From an uncultured Flavobacteriales bacterium (lineage in GTDB: Bacteria; Bacteroidota; Bacteroidia; Flavobacteriales_D; Sanyastnellaceae), in NCBI GenBank assembly GCA_937974555.1, contig CALJKR010000076.1, forward strand, positions 1 through 39,979: 39,979 nt of DNA. Direction: 5' to 3'. This document shows positions 1-7,659 of the stretch, piece by piece; within the stretch, counting starts at the first letter, position 1; each line of letters starts with the position of its first letter. A program made the translations under genes and the position numbers. The notes below the pieces were generated by a model. It ran no database searches, was not told the DNA's origin, and saw nothing but the letters and a program-made list of their open reading frames with translations.

Positions 1-1
1 G

Positions 2-271
2 TTTTTGATTCCTTGTGACACCAAAGATATCATCGCTGAATACAATGTGTTGTTATCTGAATTGGAGAAATTCAATCCGGAGTTGCTGGATAAGCGAAGA
101 CTTTTGGCGATTACCAAATCGGATATGTTGGATGAGCAAATGATGGAAGAGATGCGCGCTTTGCTTCCTCACGACTTAAAGACCCTCTTTATTAGTGCCG
201 TTACCCAAACCAATATTGATCAATTGAAAGATACGCTTTGGGAAATGATGAATAAAGATCAGGAGGCCTAA
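2..271 (+). CDS. obgE: Obg family GTPase, C-terminal fragment (5' end outside window)
   Basis: This is the last 90 or so codons of a ribosome-associated Obg/CgtA GTPase, which acts in 50S subunit maturation and stress signalling. The frame is open from the first bases, so the OB-fold glycine-rich domain and the Walker A part of the G domain lie upstream of the window. Visible here are the phrase ELEKFNPELLDKRRLLAITK, whose TKSD is the G4 guanine-specificity motif (NKxD-like), and FISAV, the G5 motif. The protein ends soon after G5, so it lacks the extra C-terminal domain seen in some Obg proteins, which is usual in Bacteroidota. The stop codon overlaps the stop of the convergent acyltransferase gene by a few bases, and no terminator separates the two. 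The identification rests on motif order and on recall of Bacteroidota Obg tails. Confidence 0.88.
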   Translation, partial: FLIPCDTKDIIAEYNVLLSELEKFNPELLDKRRLLAITKSDMLDEQMMEEMRALLPHDLKTLFISAVTQTNIDQLKDTLWEMMNKDQEA

Positions 272-909
272 ACCGATAGCGCCAACACTTGTTGCTCTAT
301 TTCAGCTGTAATTTCATCTGCACTTGTTGCTTTGACAAGACTGGGATTTCCCCATGTTATAGTGGCTTGGAAAGGCACCAGCAATTTTTCACCTTTGGGT
401 AATATCTTCCCCATGCCATGCAGATAAACGGGTATATATGGGATGTTGGGGTATTTTTCCAAGAGTATACCAATGCCTTTTTTAAAGGGTTGTAAAACTT
501 GGGGTTCTCCTCTCGAACCCTCAGGAAAAATAATCAACCCGTGACCTTTGTCTATGAATTTTGACATCAGCTCAATTGGGTTTTGCCCGGGATCGTCTTT
601 TTTTCTTTTAATCAAGATGGCATTGATGATGTTTTTGGAAAAATAGAATTGCCATTTGTTTTTCCCAAAATAGTCAGAGGCAGCAACCGGATGGGTAATC
701 CCGATGAGACCATAAGGAATCATGGACATAATGGCCATGGTGTCCAAGTGGCTGTTGTGATTGGCTACGATAATGAAAGGCCCAGACTCTGGCCAATGGG
801 GTTGATTCTTGGCTTGAATGCCGACGATCCATCGCAGAACGAATTTAATCACCATGCCATAAATGACATATAGGAAGGTGCCGCGTAACTTATCCATGAT
901 ACAAAGCAT
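268..909 (-). CDS. PlsC-like 1-acyl-sn-glycerol-3-phosphate acyltransferase
   Basis: This is a lysophospholipid acyltransferase of the PlsC/LPLAT family. It transfers a fatty acyl group to a lysophosphatidate-type acceptor at the cytoplasmic membrane. The acyltransferase motif I, NHNSHLD (H51 and D56), and motif III, FPEGSRG (128-134), are both intact, and a hydrophobic N-terminal segment (about 10-30) should anchor it. At 213 residues it is slightly shorter than typical PlsC. The ATG at 909 overlaps the end of the upstream cdsA-like gene; an ATG at 897 is an alternative that still overlaps. It is the last gene of a lipid block with YnbA-like and YnbB-like enzymes, so it may act on a special lipid rather than being the only housekeeping PlsC. 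Substrate and regiochemistry cannot be read from sequence. Confidence 0.88.
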   Translation of the reverse strand: MLCIMDKLRGTFLYVIYGMVIKFVLRWIVGIQAKNQPHWPESGPFIIVANHNSHLDTMAIMSMIPYGLIGITHPVAASDYFGKNKWQFYFSKNIINAILIKRKKDDPGQNPIELMSKFIDKGHGLIIFPEGSRGEPQVLQPFKKGIGILLEKYPNIPYIPVYLHGMGKILPKGEKLLVPFQATITWGNPSLVKATSADEITAEIEQQVLALSV

Positions 910-1840
910 AGTAGATATGAAAAAACACGACGCTGGTCAATAGCAATGAATCTATTCTATCCATAAGTCCGCCATGTCCCGGGATTAAATTCCCTGTGTC
1001 TTTTACACCCACGTCTCTCTTGATAGCTGAAACCATCACGTCACCAATAAATCCTGCGATAGACAAAATGGCGGGTACTATCCAAATCATGTATTTTCCA
1101 AATGGAGTAAGAAACCCCAATGCATAACCCAAAATCGAAGTGGTGATAAATCCACCAATTAGACCTTCCCATGTTTTATTGGGACTGACTTTGGGAACAA
1201 TTTTGTGCTTCCCAAAAACTTTCCCCCAGCAAAATTGAAACACATCATTCATTTCAGTTAGAAACAATACGTACAACACCATTCCAGAACCCCCAGCAAG
1301 CAATTGAGGAGAAATGGGGATGGTCAACATATAGGCCAGGTGACTGATGCTAAATACGGTCAACATCAATTCGCCGGGAAGCACACTCATGGATTTACCA
1401 ATATCCTGCGTCTCTCCTTTCATGACGAGCATTATTGGAATCCAAATGAACATAAAGACGGGAATAAAAGTGATAAACCCATGAAAGTTCTGAAGATAAG
1501 CCCAAGCAAATTGAACTGGAATTGCCAGATAACACCAAATGATGATGTTGCGATCTGCGGCTCTAATGTTCTTGCTCATCGAAGATAATTCTCGAAATGC
1601 AGACAAAGAGATGATACTTAGAAATGTAACGCCCAATGCGGGATGCAATAGAACGATCAAGGCAACAATGGTAGACATTCCCCACCAAGAGTATGTTCTG
1701 GTGAGCATCTCACTAACCAATGGGCTTGGTTTGATTTTCTTCCAAATGGAGAATAACAAAGTCGCGAAACAAAGTATGATCAAAACCGCTATCAGCGTTT
1801 GATAAATGAAGGGATGATTCGGTCTAATCCAAGCGTTCAT
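890..1840 (-). CDS. Phosphatidate cytidylyltransferase (CdsA/YnbB-like)
   Basis: This integral membrane enzyme makes CDP-diacylglycerol from phosphatidate and CTP. The CdsA signature is complete near the C terminus (about 271-297): an SxxKR stretch, then KD, then PGHGG and DR. Roughly eight hydrophobic segments precede it. I start at the ATG at 1840, giving 316 residues, because it overlaps the upstream stop as TGATG and because an earlier in-frame start would add a non-membrane peptide lying inside the upstream gene. The order (YnbA-like, then this, then PlsC-like) resembles the E. coli ynbAB pair, where YnbB is a CdsA paralogue. That raises the possibility that this copy feeds CDP-DAG to the neighbouring CDP-alcohol phosphotransferase. 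Whether the genome has another cdsA cannot be told from the window. Confidence 0.9.
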   Translation of the reverse strand: MNAWIRPNHPFIYQTLIAVLIILCFATLLFSIWKKIKPSPLVSEMLTRTYSWWGMSTIVALIVLLHPALGVTFLSIISLSAFRELSSMSKNIRAADRNIIIWCYLAIPVQFAWAYLQNFHGFITFIPVFMFIWIPIMLVMKGETQDIGKSMSVLPGELMLTVFSISHLAYMLTIPISPQLLAGGSGMVLYVLFLTEMNDVFQFCWGKVFGKHKIVPKVSPNKTWEGLIGGFITTSILGYALGFLTPFGKYMIWIVPAILSIAGFIGDVMVSAIKRDVGVKDTGNLIPGHGGLMDRIDSLLLTSVVFFHIYYALYHG

Positions 1841-2439
1841 CACTGTTTTTGATTTTGAATTATAAAACGAAGTCTGTTCCATGTACCCCAAATGATGGTG
1901 AGGAGCAAGAAGTAAATGAGGTAGAAGGAGTAATTGATCCAATGGGGAAAGCAATACAGGGCGATGGCCGCCAGACTCAACACCAATGCGCGATCACTTT
2001 TTCCCATAGGTCCCTCATAGCTCCTTATGCCCGTGATTGCTTTGGCAAGCACGCCGCAAAATTCATTGATGATGATCATCAATAAAAATATCAAAGCAGG
2101 CCAAGAGGAAAAATGAAAAATAGCTCCCAATGGAATAAACAATACAACGTCCGAAACGATGTCTCCAAGCTCATTCAGAATTTCTCCAAGGGTGGATTGC
2201 TTTTGAAACTGTTTGGCAAGCATACCATCTATGGCATTGAGCATCATTCTAAAAAGCAGAATCAAGGGAAGGGCAATGATCCAGTCATTGTGAAGGGTCA
2301 ATATCCATGCAAATGCCGCACTGATAAATACTGCAAACAATGTGACCGAATTGGGACTGACTCCCATATTGTTCAATCCGGTGACAAGGGGTTGAAGTTG
2401 CCTTTGAAACCAGGGTTTGATTTGATAGATTGAATTCAT
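1840..2439 (-). CDS. YnbA-like CDP-alcohol phosphatidyltransferase
   Basis: This is a membrane enzyme of the CDP-alcohol phosphotransferase class I family, which joins a phosphatidyl group from CDP-DAG to an alcohol head group. The start at 2439 gives 199 residues, close to my recollection of E. coli YnbA (about 200), and the N-terminal IYQIKPWFQ phrase resembles that subfamily. The family motif (DxxDGxxAR, then GxxxDxxxD) is present but altered: N68 for the first Asp, D71-G72, A75, K76 for Arg, G85, N89 for the third Asp, and D93. I think Asn at 68 and 89 is a YnbA subfamily trait, but I could not check; Lys76 may be specific to this protein. It lies 5 bp after the UbiA-like gene and overlaps the next gene by one base, so coupled translation is likely. 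The head group is unknown. Confidence 0.82.
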   Translation of the reverse strand: MNSIYQIKPWFQRQLQPLVTGLNNMGVSPNSVTLFAVFISAAFAWILTLHNDWIIALPLILLFRMMLNAIDGMLAKQFQKQSTLGEILNELGDIVSDVVLFIPLGAIFHFSSWPALIFLLMIIINEFCGVLAKAITGIRSYEGPMGKSDRALVLSLAAIALYCFPHWINYSFYLIYFLLLTIIWGTWNRLRFIIQNQKQ

Positions 2440-2444
2440 GTTTT

Positions 2445-3245
2445 TTAAAAGGTGATTAGTGAAACCAAGTAAATGATAAGGCAAGTGCCAATGTTCCAGG
2501 TTTGGGTCCAGTGGTGTTGATGGGGCATGATTCTGACCAACACCAAATTGAGGGCTCGCCAGATACAGGTGATTAATGTTAGCCACAAAAAGCCCATTTC
2601 GGTTTGTAAGAAATAGCAAACGATCCCAATGATAAGGTTGAATACATGTAGAATTTGGATTGTGGTATTTATTCCATATTGGGTAGGTAAAGTTTTGATA
2701 TTGAAAGTTTGATCATGTTGTACATCATCCATATCTCTAATGATGCTTCCCATGAAAACTTGTGCAAAGACCAGGAAGAAAAGGGGCCAATGGATCATAG
2801 CTTCATGATTGCAAGGGAGAAGTGTTAAGCATCCCCAGGTTAGCCCAATCAATATGTTTTTAATGACGAATTTCTCTTTCAATTTAAATTTTTCATCTCC
2901 AAAATCAATGGCAAAGGCGTACAACCAACTCAGAAACAAAAGCATCGCCAACAGAAAAAATTGAAATTTGCTGATGGTCCAAAGTAATAGAGGCAAGACC
3001 AAAAGGAAAAAATGAAAGATCATGAAGTTTTGAAAATTCGGAATGATCAATGATTGAAGAGATTCCTTGATTTTGTTTCGATGAAACACCCTGTAGTTCA
3101 TTCCGTATAGGAACCAAGTTCCCAATGCCGTGGTATAAAGTAGCAGGAAAAAAGTCCACGTTGGTATTGGATCAATGGTCTCGCACCCTGTCAGAAAAAG
3201 CGCCACAGCAGCTACTATGAATAATATCAAACGACGTTTAGGCAT
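2445..3245 (-). CDS. UbiA-like prenyltransferase family membrane protein
   Basis: This is a polytopic membrane protein of the UbiA superfamily, which transfers prenyl or related polyisoprenoid groups to aromatic or other acceptors. The second Asp-rich motif is clear (RDMDDVQHD, with D171, D174 and D178), followed by KTLPTQYG, the usual TLPxxxG tail of that motif. The first motif, normally NDxxDxxxD, is replaced by YGMNYRVFHRNK, as in a divergent Bacteroidota branch I recall, so Mg-diphosphate binding may differ. About seven to nine hydrophobic helices are visible. I choose the ATG at 3245 (266 residues); the longer frame begins with TTG and overlaps the upstream gene. An LFLTGC string near the N terminus looks like a lipobox but sits in a transmembrane helix. 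Its place in a lipid operon suggests a lipid or quinone-like substrate; the actual one is unknown. Confidence 0.7.
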   Translation of the reverse strand: MPKRRLILFIVAAVALFLTGCETIDPIPTWTFFLLLYTTALGTWFLYGMNYRVFHRNKIKESLQSLIIPNFQNFMIFHFFLLVLPLLLWTISKFQFFLLAMLLFLSWLYAFAIDFGDEKFKLKEKFVIKNILIGLTWGCLTLLPCNHEAMIHWPLFFLVFAQVFMGSIIRDMDDVQHDQTFNIKTLPTQYGINTTIQILHVFNLIIGIVCYFLQTEMGFLWLTLITCIWRALNLVLVRIMPHQHHWTQTWNIGTCLIIYLVSLITF

Positions 3246-3262
3246 AGACTCAGGTTTGGTGC

Positions 3263-4057
3263 CTATGGTTTGTAATAAGGGCCAAAGGGATCTAATGAAC
3301 AAGGTAACTGACTCACAGTTGGTGGAAATTTTCCTTCACGAAAAAAGTGTAAGATGTCTTCTGAGATTTGATCCAGTTGGGTATACAAATCATCGTGACT
3401 TTGAAAATAGTAGGCGTAATGCGGCGTGGGTTGATGAAATCCGTCTATTTCATGATGAATGGGAGGAAGCGCATCAAAGGAGGATTTCTTTTTGAATAAG
3501 ATGTGAGAAGCTTTGCACTCGATGATTAAACCTGTATTACAACTGGGATTGGCCAATACGGGGTATTGCATTTCGGCCAGGTCATGCATGATTTTACCAA
3601 AGAACATTCCGCTTAAATGCGGATTATCATGATCCAAGATTTGCGGTACACGCTCTTGAAGCGCACTGCGGTCATAAACAATGGAAGCGATGTTTTGTGG
3701 ATGATATTGAGGAATCCATTGATTTACGGTCCAAGATCCAACAATGTAGGCAAAAACATGGATGGCCTTGTACTGTGAGAGATGATTATTTGCGTAAAAT
3801 TCCTGAAGATTTTCAACGCAACCTGCAATGGATTGACGGCTGATGTAATCGGGAATCAATAAATCAAATCCTTGGTGCCCCAAGGCTTTGATTTGATTTT
3901 TATCGCTATGGTAAAGCGAACCAAATCCGTTGAGCAGTAGAATGGCTTCTCTTTTCTCCTTGGGAATCCCAGCATCGGTGACTATGATTTTGTCTTTTGA
4001 AAAAGCTGCGGTACCCAATAAAACGAAGAATAGAGAAAGGTGGAGTTTCCTAATCAT
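3263..4057 (-). CDS. Secreted alpha/beta-hydrolase-like protein without a nucleophile motif
   Basis: This 264-residue protein has a clear Sec signal peptide (cut near residue 20, FSKD), so it acts in the periplasm or outside. The region 38-130 looks like an alpha/beta-hydrolase core: a strand followed by LLNGFG (oxyanion-type turn), an LIPDY strand, and KAIHVFAYIVGSW where a nucleophile elbow (GxSxG) is expected. The aligned nucleophile position is I105 (A-Y-I-V-G), so no catalytic serine is visible. The C-terminal half is rich in His, Asp and aromatic residues and was not recognised. It is the first gene of the five-gene lipid block and ends 17 bp before the UbiA-like gene. It may be a non-enzymatic carrier or scaffold, or the fold guess may be wrong. 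Confidence 0.5.
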   Translation of the reverse strand: MIRKLHLSLFFVLLGTAAFSKDKIIVTDAGIPKEKREAILLLNGFGSLYHSDKNQIKALGHQGFDLLIPDYISRQSIAGCVENLQEFYANNHLSQYKAIHVFAYIVGSWTVNQWIPQYHPQNIASIVYDRSALQERVPQILDHDNPHLSGMFFGKIMHDLAEMQYPVLANPSCNTGLIIECKASHILFKKKSSFDALPPIHHEIDGFHQPTPHYAYYFQSHDDLYTQLDQISEDILHFFREGKFPPTVSQLPCSLDPFGPYYKP

Positions 4058-4091
4058 GGTAGGAAATTACAACAAAATTGGATGCGGTTAA

Positions 4092-5333
4092 CTATCCAAT
4101 TACTTTTCCATCACATTCTCCAAATCCGATTCGATAACCGTTTCCTTGGGCAAAGGCTCTCATTTTAACTGTATCACCATTTGAAATGAATTTTCTTTCC
4201 GTTCCATCTTCCAAAGCAACGGGCTGGGTGCCTTTCCATGCAATTTCCAACATTGAACCGTAGGATCCTTTTTCAGGTCCTGAAATTGTTCCGGAGGCCA
4301 TCATGTCACCTACTCTGATGGCACAACCTCCAACCGTATGGTGGGCCAGTTGTTGGGCATAGTTCCAGTACATGTATTTATAGTTGCTTTGAGAAACCAC
4401 AGTGTCTTTGCCACCTTCAGGAGTGATGCTTACTGTCAAATGTATATCCACGTTGTGTGGACCTTGGTATTTTAGATAGGGGAGGACTTCTGGGTCTTGA
4501 ATCGGACCGTCAATATGAAACTCCTCAAGTGCGTCTAACGTCACAATCCAAGGCGAAATAGTTGAGGCAAAATTCTTAGCCAAGAAAGGACCCAATGGGA
4601 CATATTCCCAGCGTTGAATATCCCTGGCGCTCCAATCGTTGAAGATCACAAACCCAAAAATATAGTCCTTGGCTTCTGCAGTGGAGATGGATTCGCCCAT
4701 GGCCTTGCCATTGAAGGTTACAAAAGCCATTTCCAATTCAAAGTCCAATTGCTGACTGGCTTGAAAAATCGGCAATGTATCGTCAGAAGCATTGGTTTGT
4801 CCTTGTGGTCGTTTGATTGGAGTTCCTGAAGGAACAATGGTTGAAGATCTTCCGTGATATCCTACGGGCAGATGTTTCCAATTGGGAAGAAGGGCTTTGG
4901 CTGGATCTCTGAACATCATGCCGACATTCCGTGCATGGTCTTCGCTACTGTAAAAATCTGTATAATCACCGATATGCACTGGCAAGTGCATTGTTGCATC
5001 AACTTGATTGACCAATGCATCATTTATGCAGGGATGCTGAGCCAAAGTTACATTTCCTTCTGAAAGCAATTCGATGATATGCAACCGAAGTTTGCTCATC
5101 ACGGATTTGCCATATCTCATCATGTCATTCAATACACAATGATCAATGTCTCGCTTTTGAAAAGGGAAATCATGTAGAAATCCATTCTCCCATAAAACCA
5201 ACAAATCCAAGATTTGATCTCCAATGGCAACACCGGGGCGGGCGGTTTTATTGGGGGTTGAGAAAATACCGAAAGGAATATTTTGAATGGGAAAGTTACT
5301 TTCTTCGGCAACGGGAATCCAACTTTTTTTCAT
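4092..5333 (-). CDS. fahA: Fumarylacetoacetase
   Basis: This enzyme cleaves fumarylacetoacetate to fumarate and acetoacetate, the last step of tyrosine and homogentisate catabolism in the cytoplasm. With the ATG at 5333 the protein has 413 residues, and its key residues fall at the numbers known for mouse FAH: D126 and H133 in DFYSSEDH, E199 and E201 in FELEMAF, D233 in FNDWSARD and K253 in FLAKNFAS. All metal ligands and the catalytic His are therefore present. The start lies one base after the MoxR stop codon. No other tyrosine-degradation gene (hpd, hmgA, maiA) lies in the window, so its position between an AAA ATPase and lipid genes does not reflect pathway clustering. Confidence 0.97.
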   Translation of the reverse strand: MKKSWIPVAEESNFPIQNIPFGIFSTPNKTARPGVAIGDQILDLLVLWENGFLHDFPFQKRDIDHCVLNDMMRYGKSVMSKLRLHIIELLSEGNVTLAQHPCINDALVNQVDATMHLPVHIGDYTDFYSSEDHARNVGMMFRDPAKALLPNWKHLPVGYHGRSSTIVPSGTPIKRPQGQTNASDDTLPIFQASQQLDFELEMAFVTFNGKAMGESISTAEAKDYIFGFVIFNDWSARDIQRWEYVPLGPFLAKNFASTISPWIVTLDALEEFHIDGPIQDPEVLPYLKYQGPHNVDIHLTVSITPEGGKDTVVSQSNYKYMYWNYAQQLAHHTVGGCAIRVGDMMASGTISGPEKGSYGSMLEIAWKGTQPVALEDGTERKFISNGDTVKMRAFAQGNGYRIGFGECDGKVIG

Positions 5334-5334
5334 A

Positions 5335-6288
5335 CTACAGCAATTGAGCAACAATCTTTTCTATGGTTAAGCCTTCTGCTTCGGCTTTGTAATTTCTTAC
5401 TACACGGTGTCTCAGAATGGGGAGAGCCACCGCACGAACATCATCCATGTCTGGGGAGAATTTACCGTTAAGCGCTGCATGACATTTCGCGCCGACGATC
5501 AAATGTTGAGAGGCGCGGGGTCCTGCTCCCCAAGAGATATTTTTCCTTACCCAATCCGGAGCCAATTCGCCGTCGGGTCTTGTTTTGTTTACCAATTTCA
5601 CCGCGTACTCTACTACGTTGTCCGCAACAGGCATTTGTCTAATGATTTGCTGGTAACTGATAATCTCCTCTTGGGTGATTACTGGATTGATGTTTACTTT
5701 TCTGTTGTCAGTGGTGGCCTTTACAATCGCGATCTCTTCTTGCAGGGTAGGGTAATTGACCCAAATATTGAACATGAATCGGTCCAATTGCGCTTCTGGC
5801 AATGGGTAGGTCCCTTCCTGCTCAATGGGATTTTGTGTGGCCAAAACAAAAAATGGATTGGGCAAAGCCATGGTTTTTCCAGAGGCCGTTACCTTGCGTT
5901 CCTGCATCGCTTCCAAAAGAGCCGATTGGGTTTTGGGCGGTGTTCTGTTGATCTCATCAGCCAAAATAATATTGGAGAAAATGGGACCTTGTATAAACTT
6001 AAATTGACGCTGTTCATCCAATATTTCCGCACCAACAATATCGCTGGGCATCAAATCAGGGGTAAACTGAATGCGTTTAAAATCCATTCCCAAGGCTTGT
6101 GCAATCGAGTTAACAAGCAATGTTTTGGCAAGACCTGGAACCCCAACCAATAGACAGTGACCATTGCTGAAAATAGATATCAAAACATATTTCACGACTT
6201 CATCTTGACCAACAATCGCTTTTCCAACTTCTTGCTGAAGGGCGGCGTATTGTGACTTCAGCTTCTCTAATTTTTCTACTTCTGTCAT
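5335..6288 (-). CDS. MoxR family AAA+ ATPase
   Basis: This is a 317-residue MoxR-type AAA+ ATPase, a chaperone-like family that usually activates or assembles partner proteins. Visible motifs are Walker A GVPGLAKT (49-56), Walker B ending in LADE (to 112), the NRTPPKTQ loop, sensor 1 ATQNP (N153) and the arginine-finger segment AQLDRF (R170). The typical C-terminal lid continues to the end. MoxR genes normally sit beside DUF58 and von Willebrand factor A genes. Here neither is present: the neighbours are the SurA-like chaperone 6 bp upstream and fumarylacetoacetase 1 bp downstream. The partner is therefore unknown; a role in envelope protein maturation is only a guess from context. Confidence 0.93.
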   Translation of the reverse strand: MTEVEKLEKLKSQYAALQQEVGKAIVGQDEVVKYVLISIFSNGHCLLVGVPGLAKTLLVNSIAQALGMDFKRIQFTPDLMPSDIVGAEILDEQRQFKFIQGPIFSNIILADEINRTPPKTQSALLEAMQERKVTASGKTMALPNPFFVLATQNPIEQEGTYPLPEAQLDRFMFNIWVNYPTLQEEIAIVKATTDNRKVNINPVITQEEIISYQQIIRQMPVADNVVEYAVKLVNKTRPDGELAPDWVRKNISWGAGPRASQHLIVGAKCHAALNGKFSPDMDDVRAVALPILRHRVVRNYKAEAEGLTIEKIVAQLL

Positions 6289-6294
6289 AGTGTT

Positions 6295-7659
6295 TTATTT
6301 AGTGACCCAACCAAATTCAAAAGCGCAGTTGCTTTTGTAGTTGTCATCAATTTGAACGTAGGTTCTACTCAATTTTGTTTTTACCCACTGATCCGTGGCT
6401 TTGTTTTTGGCTTGCGCCGATGCGGCATTCTGGAATATTTCATAGTCCAAATCCATGTTGGCTCTGTGCGCATTGATTCTTTCATCCAATCGGTAGATGA
6501 CATAACTTTTGGCTCCGTCTTCTGTTGTATTCAATACGGGTTCAGTCATCTCTCCGGGTTGCAATCGGCTCAATAACAAATTGACCTCGGGTTGGATGTT
6601 TCCAATTTCATGACGAAGTCCACCTGTGCTTGGGCTGAGTACCTGTCCTTCTTGATTTTTAGAGTCTTCGTCGGTGGAATACTGTCTTGCAGCTGATTTA
6701 AAATCAATTTTATTGGCCTTGATATTGGCGTATACGGAATCAGCCAGGGTATGGGCGACGTCCAAATCTTTATCTAAAATTTTAGGAGTCATCAGGATAT
6801 GGCAGCTTTCATAAAAGTCGCCTCTTTTCTCAACCACTTTTACAAAGTGATAACCGAAGTCACTCTTGAATACTGGAGTAAACTTTCCTTCATCGGTATT
6901 GTAGACAGCTGCTTCATACTCTGGAACAAATGTGCCTCTTCTTTGCAAAGGATAGCAACCGCCTTTGTATTTGGAACCCGGGTCTTCACTCCATTTGGCC
7001 GCTTGCAAGGTCATAGAAGAACGACCAGAGGCAATATCAGCACGAATCGAATCAAGAAAATGAATGACCCGATTGATTTCTCTCTCTTTGATTTGGGGTG
7101 AGAATTCGATTTTAGAATAAGCAATTTGTTCGGGTATCAAAGGAATGGAGTCTTTGGGTTGCTCCTTGTAGTATTTTAAAACATCGGCAGGTGTCGTTAC
7201 AACTCCTTTGGTCACCTCTTGCTGTTCTCTTTCAACCAACATTTGCTCCATCACCATGTCAAAGAAATCTTCTTTTAGCAACGCGATGCTCTTACCGTAA
7301 TATTGCTCAAAGGCTTCTTCCGAGCCCAACATCTGCACAAAATAGTCGATGCGTCTTTCCACTTGCGCATTAACGTCAGACTCTGTTACTTCGACACTAT
7401 CCACACGGGCGTGGTGCAGAAGTAGTTTCTGATAGAGCAAAGATTCAAAGGCAGCGCAACGTTGTTCTTGACTTACGGTTTTGCCTTTGTAGGTTTCATT
7501 CAGTGAATTTTCTAAATCAGAAAGCAGAATAATTTCATCACCTACAGTCGCAATAATTTCTTCCACCGTTTGTTGGGGTTGCGCCCACGCATTAAGTGAA
7601 AGCACTGTGGCACATAAGACAATCGAAAGTCGATTGAATATTTTTTTTACTTTTTCCAT
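6295..7659 (-). CDS. SurA-type periplasmic peptidyl-prolyl isomerase/chaperone
   Basis: This is a periplasmic foldase for outer-membrane and secreted proteins. The start at 7659 gives 454 residues beginning with a Sec signal peptide (cut after LNAWA) and overlaps the upstream lipoprotein gene by 13 bp. The order is a SurA-like N-terminal helical chaperone domain (about 27-160), a first parvulin domain (about 180-275, ending FGYHFVKV), a second parvulin domain (about 284-395, beginning SCHILM) and a C-terminal tail. The SurA layout (N domain plus two parvulins) fits, although the two isomerase domains differ: the second lacks the usual GYH sequence near its end (it reads KSYVIYRL) and may be inactive. 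It belongs to a three-gene folding cluster with the two genes upstream. Confidence 0.88.
   Translation of the reverse strand: MEKVKKIFNRLSIVLCATVLSLNAWAQPQQTVEEIIATVGDEIILLSDLENSLNETYKGKTVSQEQRCAAFESLLYQKLLLHHARVDSVEVTESDVNAQVERRIDYFVQMLGSEEAFEQYYGKSIALLKEDFFDMVMEQMLVEREQQEVTKGVVTTPADVLKYYKEQPKDSIPLIPEQIAYSKIEFSPQIKEREINRVIHFLDSIRADIASGRSSMTLQAAKWSEDPGSKYKGGCYPLQRRGTFVPEYEAAVYNTDEGKFTPVFKSDFGYHFVKVVEKRGDFYESCHILMTPKILDKDLDVAHTLADSVYANIKANKIDFKSAARQYSTDEDSKNQEGQVLSPSTGGLRHEIGNIQPEVNLLLSRLQPGEMTEPVLNTTEDGAKSYVIYRLDERINAHRANMDLDYEIFQNAASAQAKNKATDQWVKTKLSRTYVQIDDNYKSNCAFEFGWVTK

Noticed and set aside
3180..3194. LFLTGC lipobox in the UbiA-like protein
   Set aside because: It lies in a transmembrane helix of a polytopic enzyme; a lipoprotein reading is not consistent with the topology.
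5407..6153. Long plus-strand reading frame antisense to the MoxR gene
   Set aside because: It is the reverse complement of a well-motifed ATPase gene, with no plausible promoter or protein family; a shadow frame.
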